From positions 1 to 27,669 of the IMG/VR virus record IMGVR_UViG_3300029286_003678: DNA of 27,669 bases. One strand, written 5' to 3'. Both the position numbers and the translations under genes were made by a program. Positions within the stretch are counted from its first letter, which is position 1. Each line of letters begins with the position of its first letter. The notes under the pieces are model-generated. The model was not told the origin of the DNA. It saw only the letters and a program-made list of their open reading frames with translations, and ran no database searches. Below are positions 27,208 to 27,669 of this stretch, piece by piece. Source of the stretch: a virus.

Positions 27208-27669
27208 CTATCCCTTATTAAAGAACTGAGGAAATTCCTGCTTTCTCTGCTCAATATTATAATTCTGGGTATAACCGACAATCTGGCTCACCAGGGACGC
27301 AACCACAAGCGCTAAGGAAAACTTAACGCTTCCGGTCAATATGAAAGCGGTAAGGCCCATAACCGCGATTGATTCAAGCAGCGACAGCTCTAAAACAACG
27401 CCGGCAAAGAAAACAGAATAGAAACTATCCTGCGAATTAATCGTTTTCTTACGTATGCTCCAGAATTTTTCCCTGATGAAGTAGGCCAAAAAAAACGTAA
27501 CCAGGCCTAATAATAGAAAAACAAACAACAGGGTATCCTTTATTCTACTATCAATCTGGGGAAGGCGCAAGATACCATAAAACCAAAAGCCGTAAATCAG
27601 CGCGCCGTAAATAACCGTCCCTGAAATGACTGCCAACCCCACTATCTTTAATGTTTTTTCTTTAATCAT
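27208..27669 (-). CDS. Host multi-pass membrane protein of unknown function
   Basis: The 153-residue protein has four hydrophobic segments, at about residues 8-30 (IVGLAVISGTVIYGALIYGF), 46-65 (TLLFVFLLLGLVTFFLAYFI), 85-108 and 113-133, with basic residues between them (REKFWSIRKK). No family is recognised. Its ATG is the last codon of the window (27669-27667), so a longer form extending beyond the window cannot be excluded. It ends 78 bases upstream of the tRNA gene and appears to be host sequence outside the prophage. Confidence 0.65.
   Translation of the reverse strand: MIKEKTLKIVGLAVISGTVIYGALIYGFWFYGILRLPQIDSRIKDTLLFVFLLLGLVTFFLAYFIREKFWSIRKKTINSQDSFYSVFFAGVVLELSLLESIAVMGLTAFILTGSVKFSLALVVASLVSQIVGYTQNYNIEQRKQEFPQFFNKG

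Overview
This window is the right-hand part of an integrated, lambda-like siphovirus prophage, plus a short piece of host chromosome. Nearly all genes read leftwards on the minus strand as one tightly packed series with many ATGA and TAATG stop/start overlaps. Only a small DNA-binding protein and a large serine recombinase at the right end read rightwards. The prophage ends at a tRNA-Ser(GGA) gene (27045-27130, minus), beyond which lies a host membrane-protein gene. Its left end is outside the window. The host is an uncultured bacterium that I cannot name. A phage lipoprotein suggests a diderm envelope, and the standard genetic code and strong Shine-Dalgarno sites fit a bacterium. An Omnitrophota-like or deltaproteobacterial-like source would be only a guess.

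Layout in transcription order, right to left: a divergent control region (24832-25002); a 69-residue protein; a sigma-like factor whose ribosome site sits in a hairpin; a 91-residue protein; a 37-residue basic peptide; a PnuC-like mini membrane protein; a replication initiator with an apparent origin inside its gene; a GC-rich gap (possible cos); a ParB-methyltransferase fusion; small and large terminase; a zinc ribbon; a promoter-hairpin-terminator cassette; a 143-residue protein; a kelch-like propeller; a 152-residue protein; a gpW-fusion; portal; a 56-residue protein; protease with nested scaffold; D-, E- and FII-like proteins; Z, U, V; G and the frameshifted GT; tape measure H; M; L; a fused K-I-J protein; two YGL-type fibre proteins; a lipoprotein; and a membrane/coiled-coil protein. 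From the terminases to the tip protein the order matches lambda (Nu1-A-W-B-C/Nu3-D-E-FII-Z-U-V-G/T-H-M-L-K-I-J), which supports the individual calls.

The strongest non-gene signals are: (1) a lambda-ori-like origin inside the replication gene, with DnaA boxes, an AT-rich tract and TGTCAC/GTGACA iterons; (2) three copies of one promoter architecture (GTGACA-18 bp-TATACA/TATATA), two on minus and one divergent on plus, whose -35 hexamer is also the iteron core; (3) an 11-bp hairpin covering the ribosome site and start of the sigma-like gene; (4) a complete -1 frameshift signal in G/T; (5) a nested scaffold start; (6) a serine recombinase whose reading frame runs through the target tRNA gene; (7) a promoter-to-terminator cassette of about 100 nt with no ORF, a candidate small RNA or attenuator.

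No CRISPR array, insertion sequence, rRNA gene or recognisable CI-type repressor was seen.
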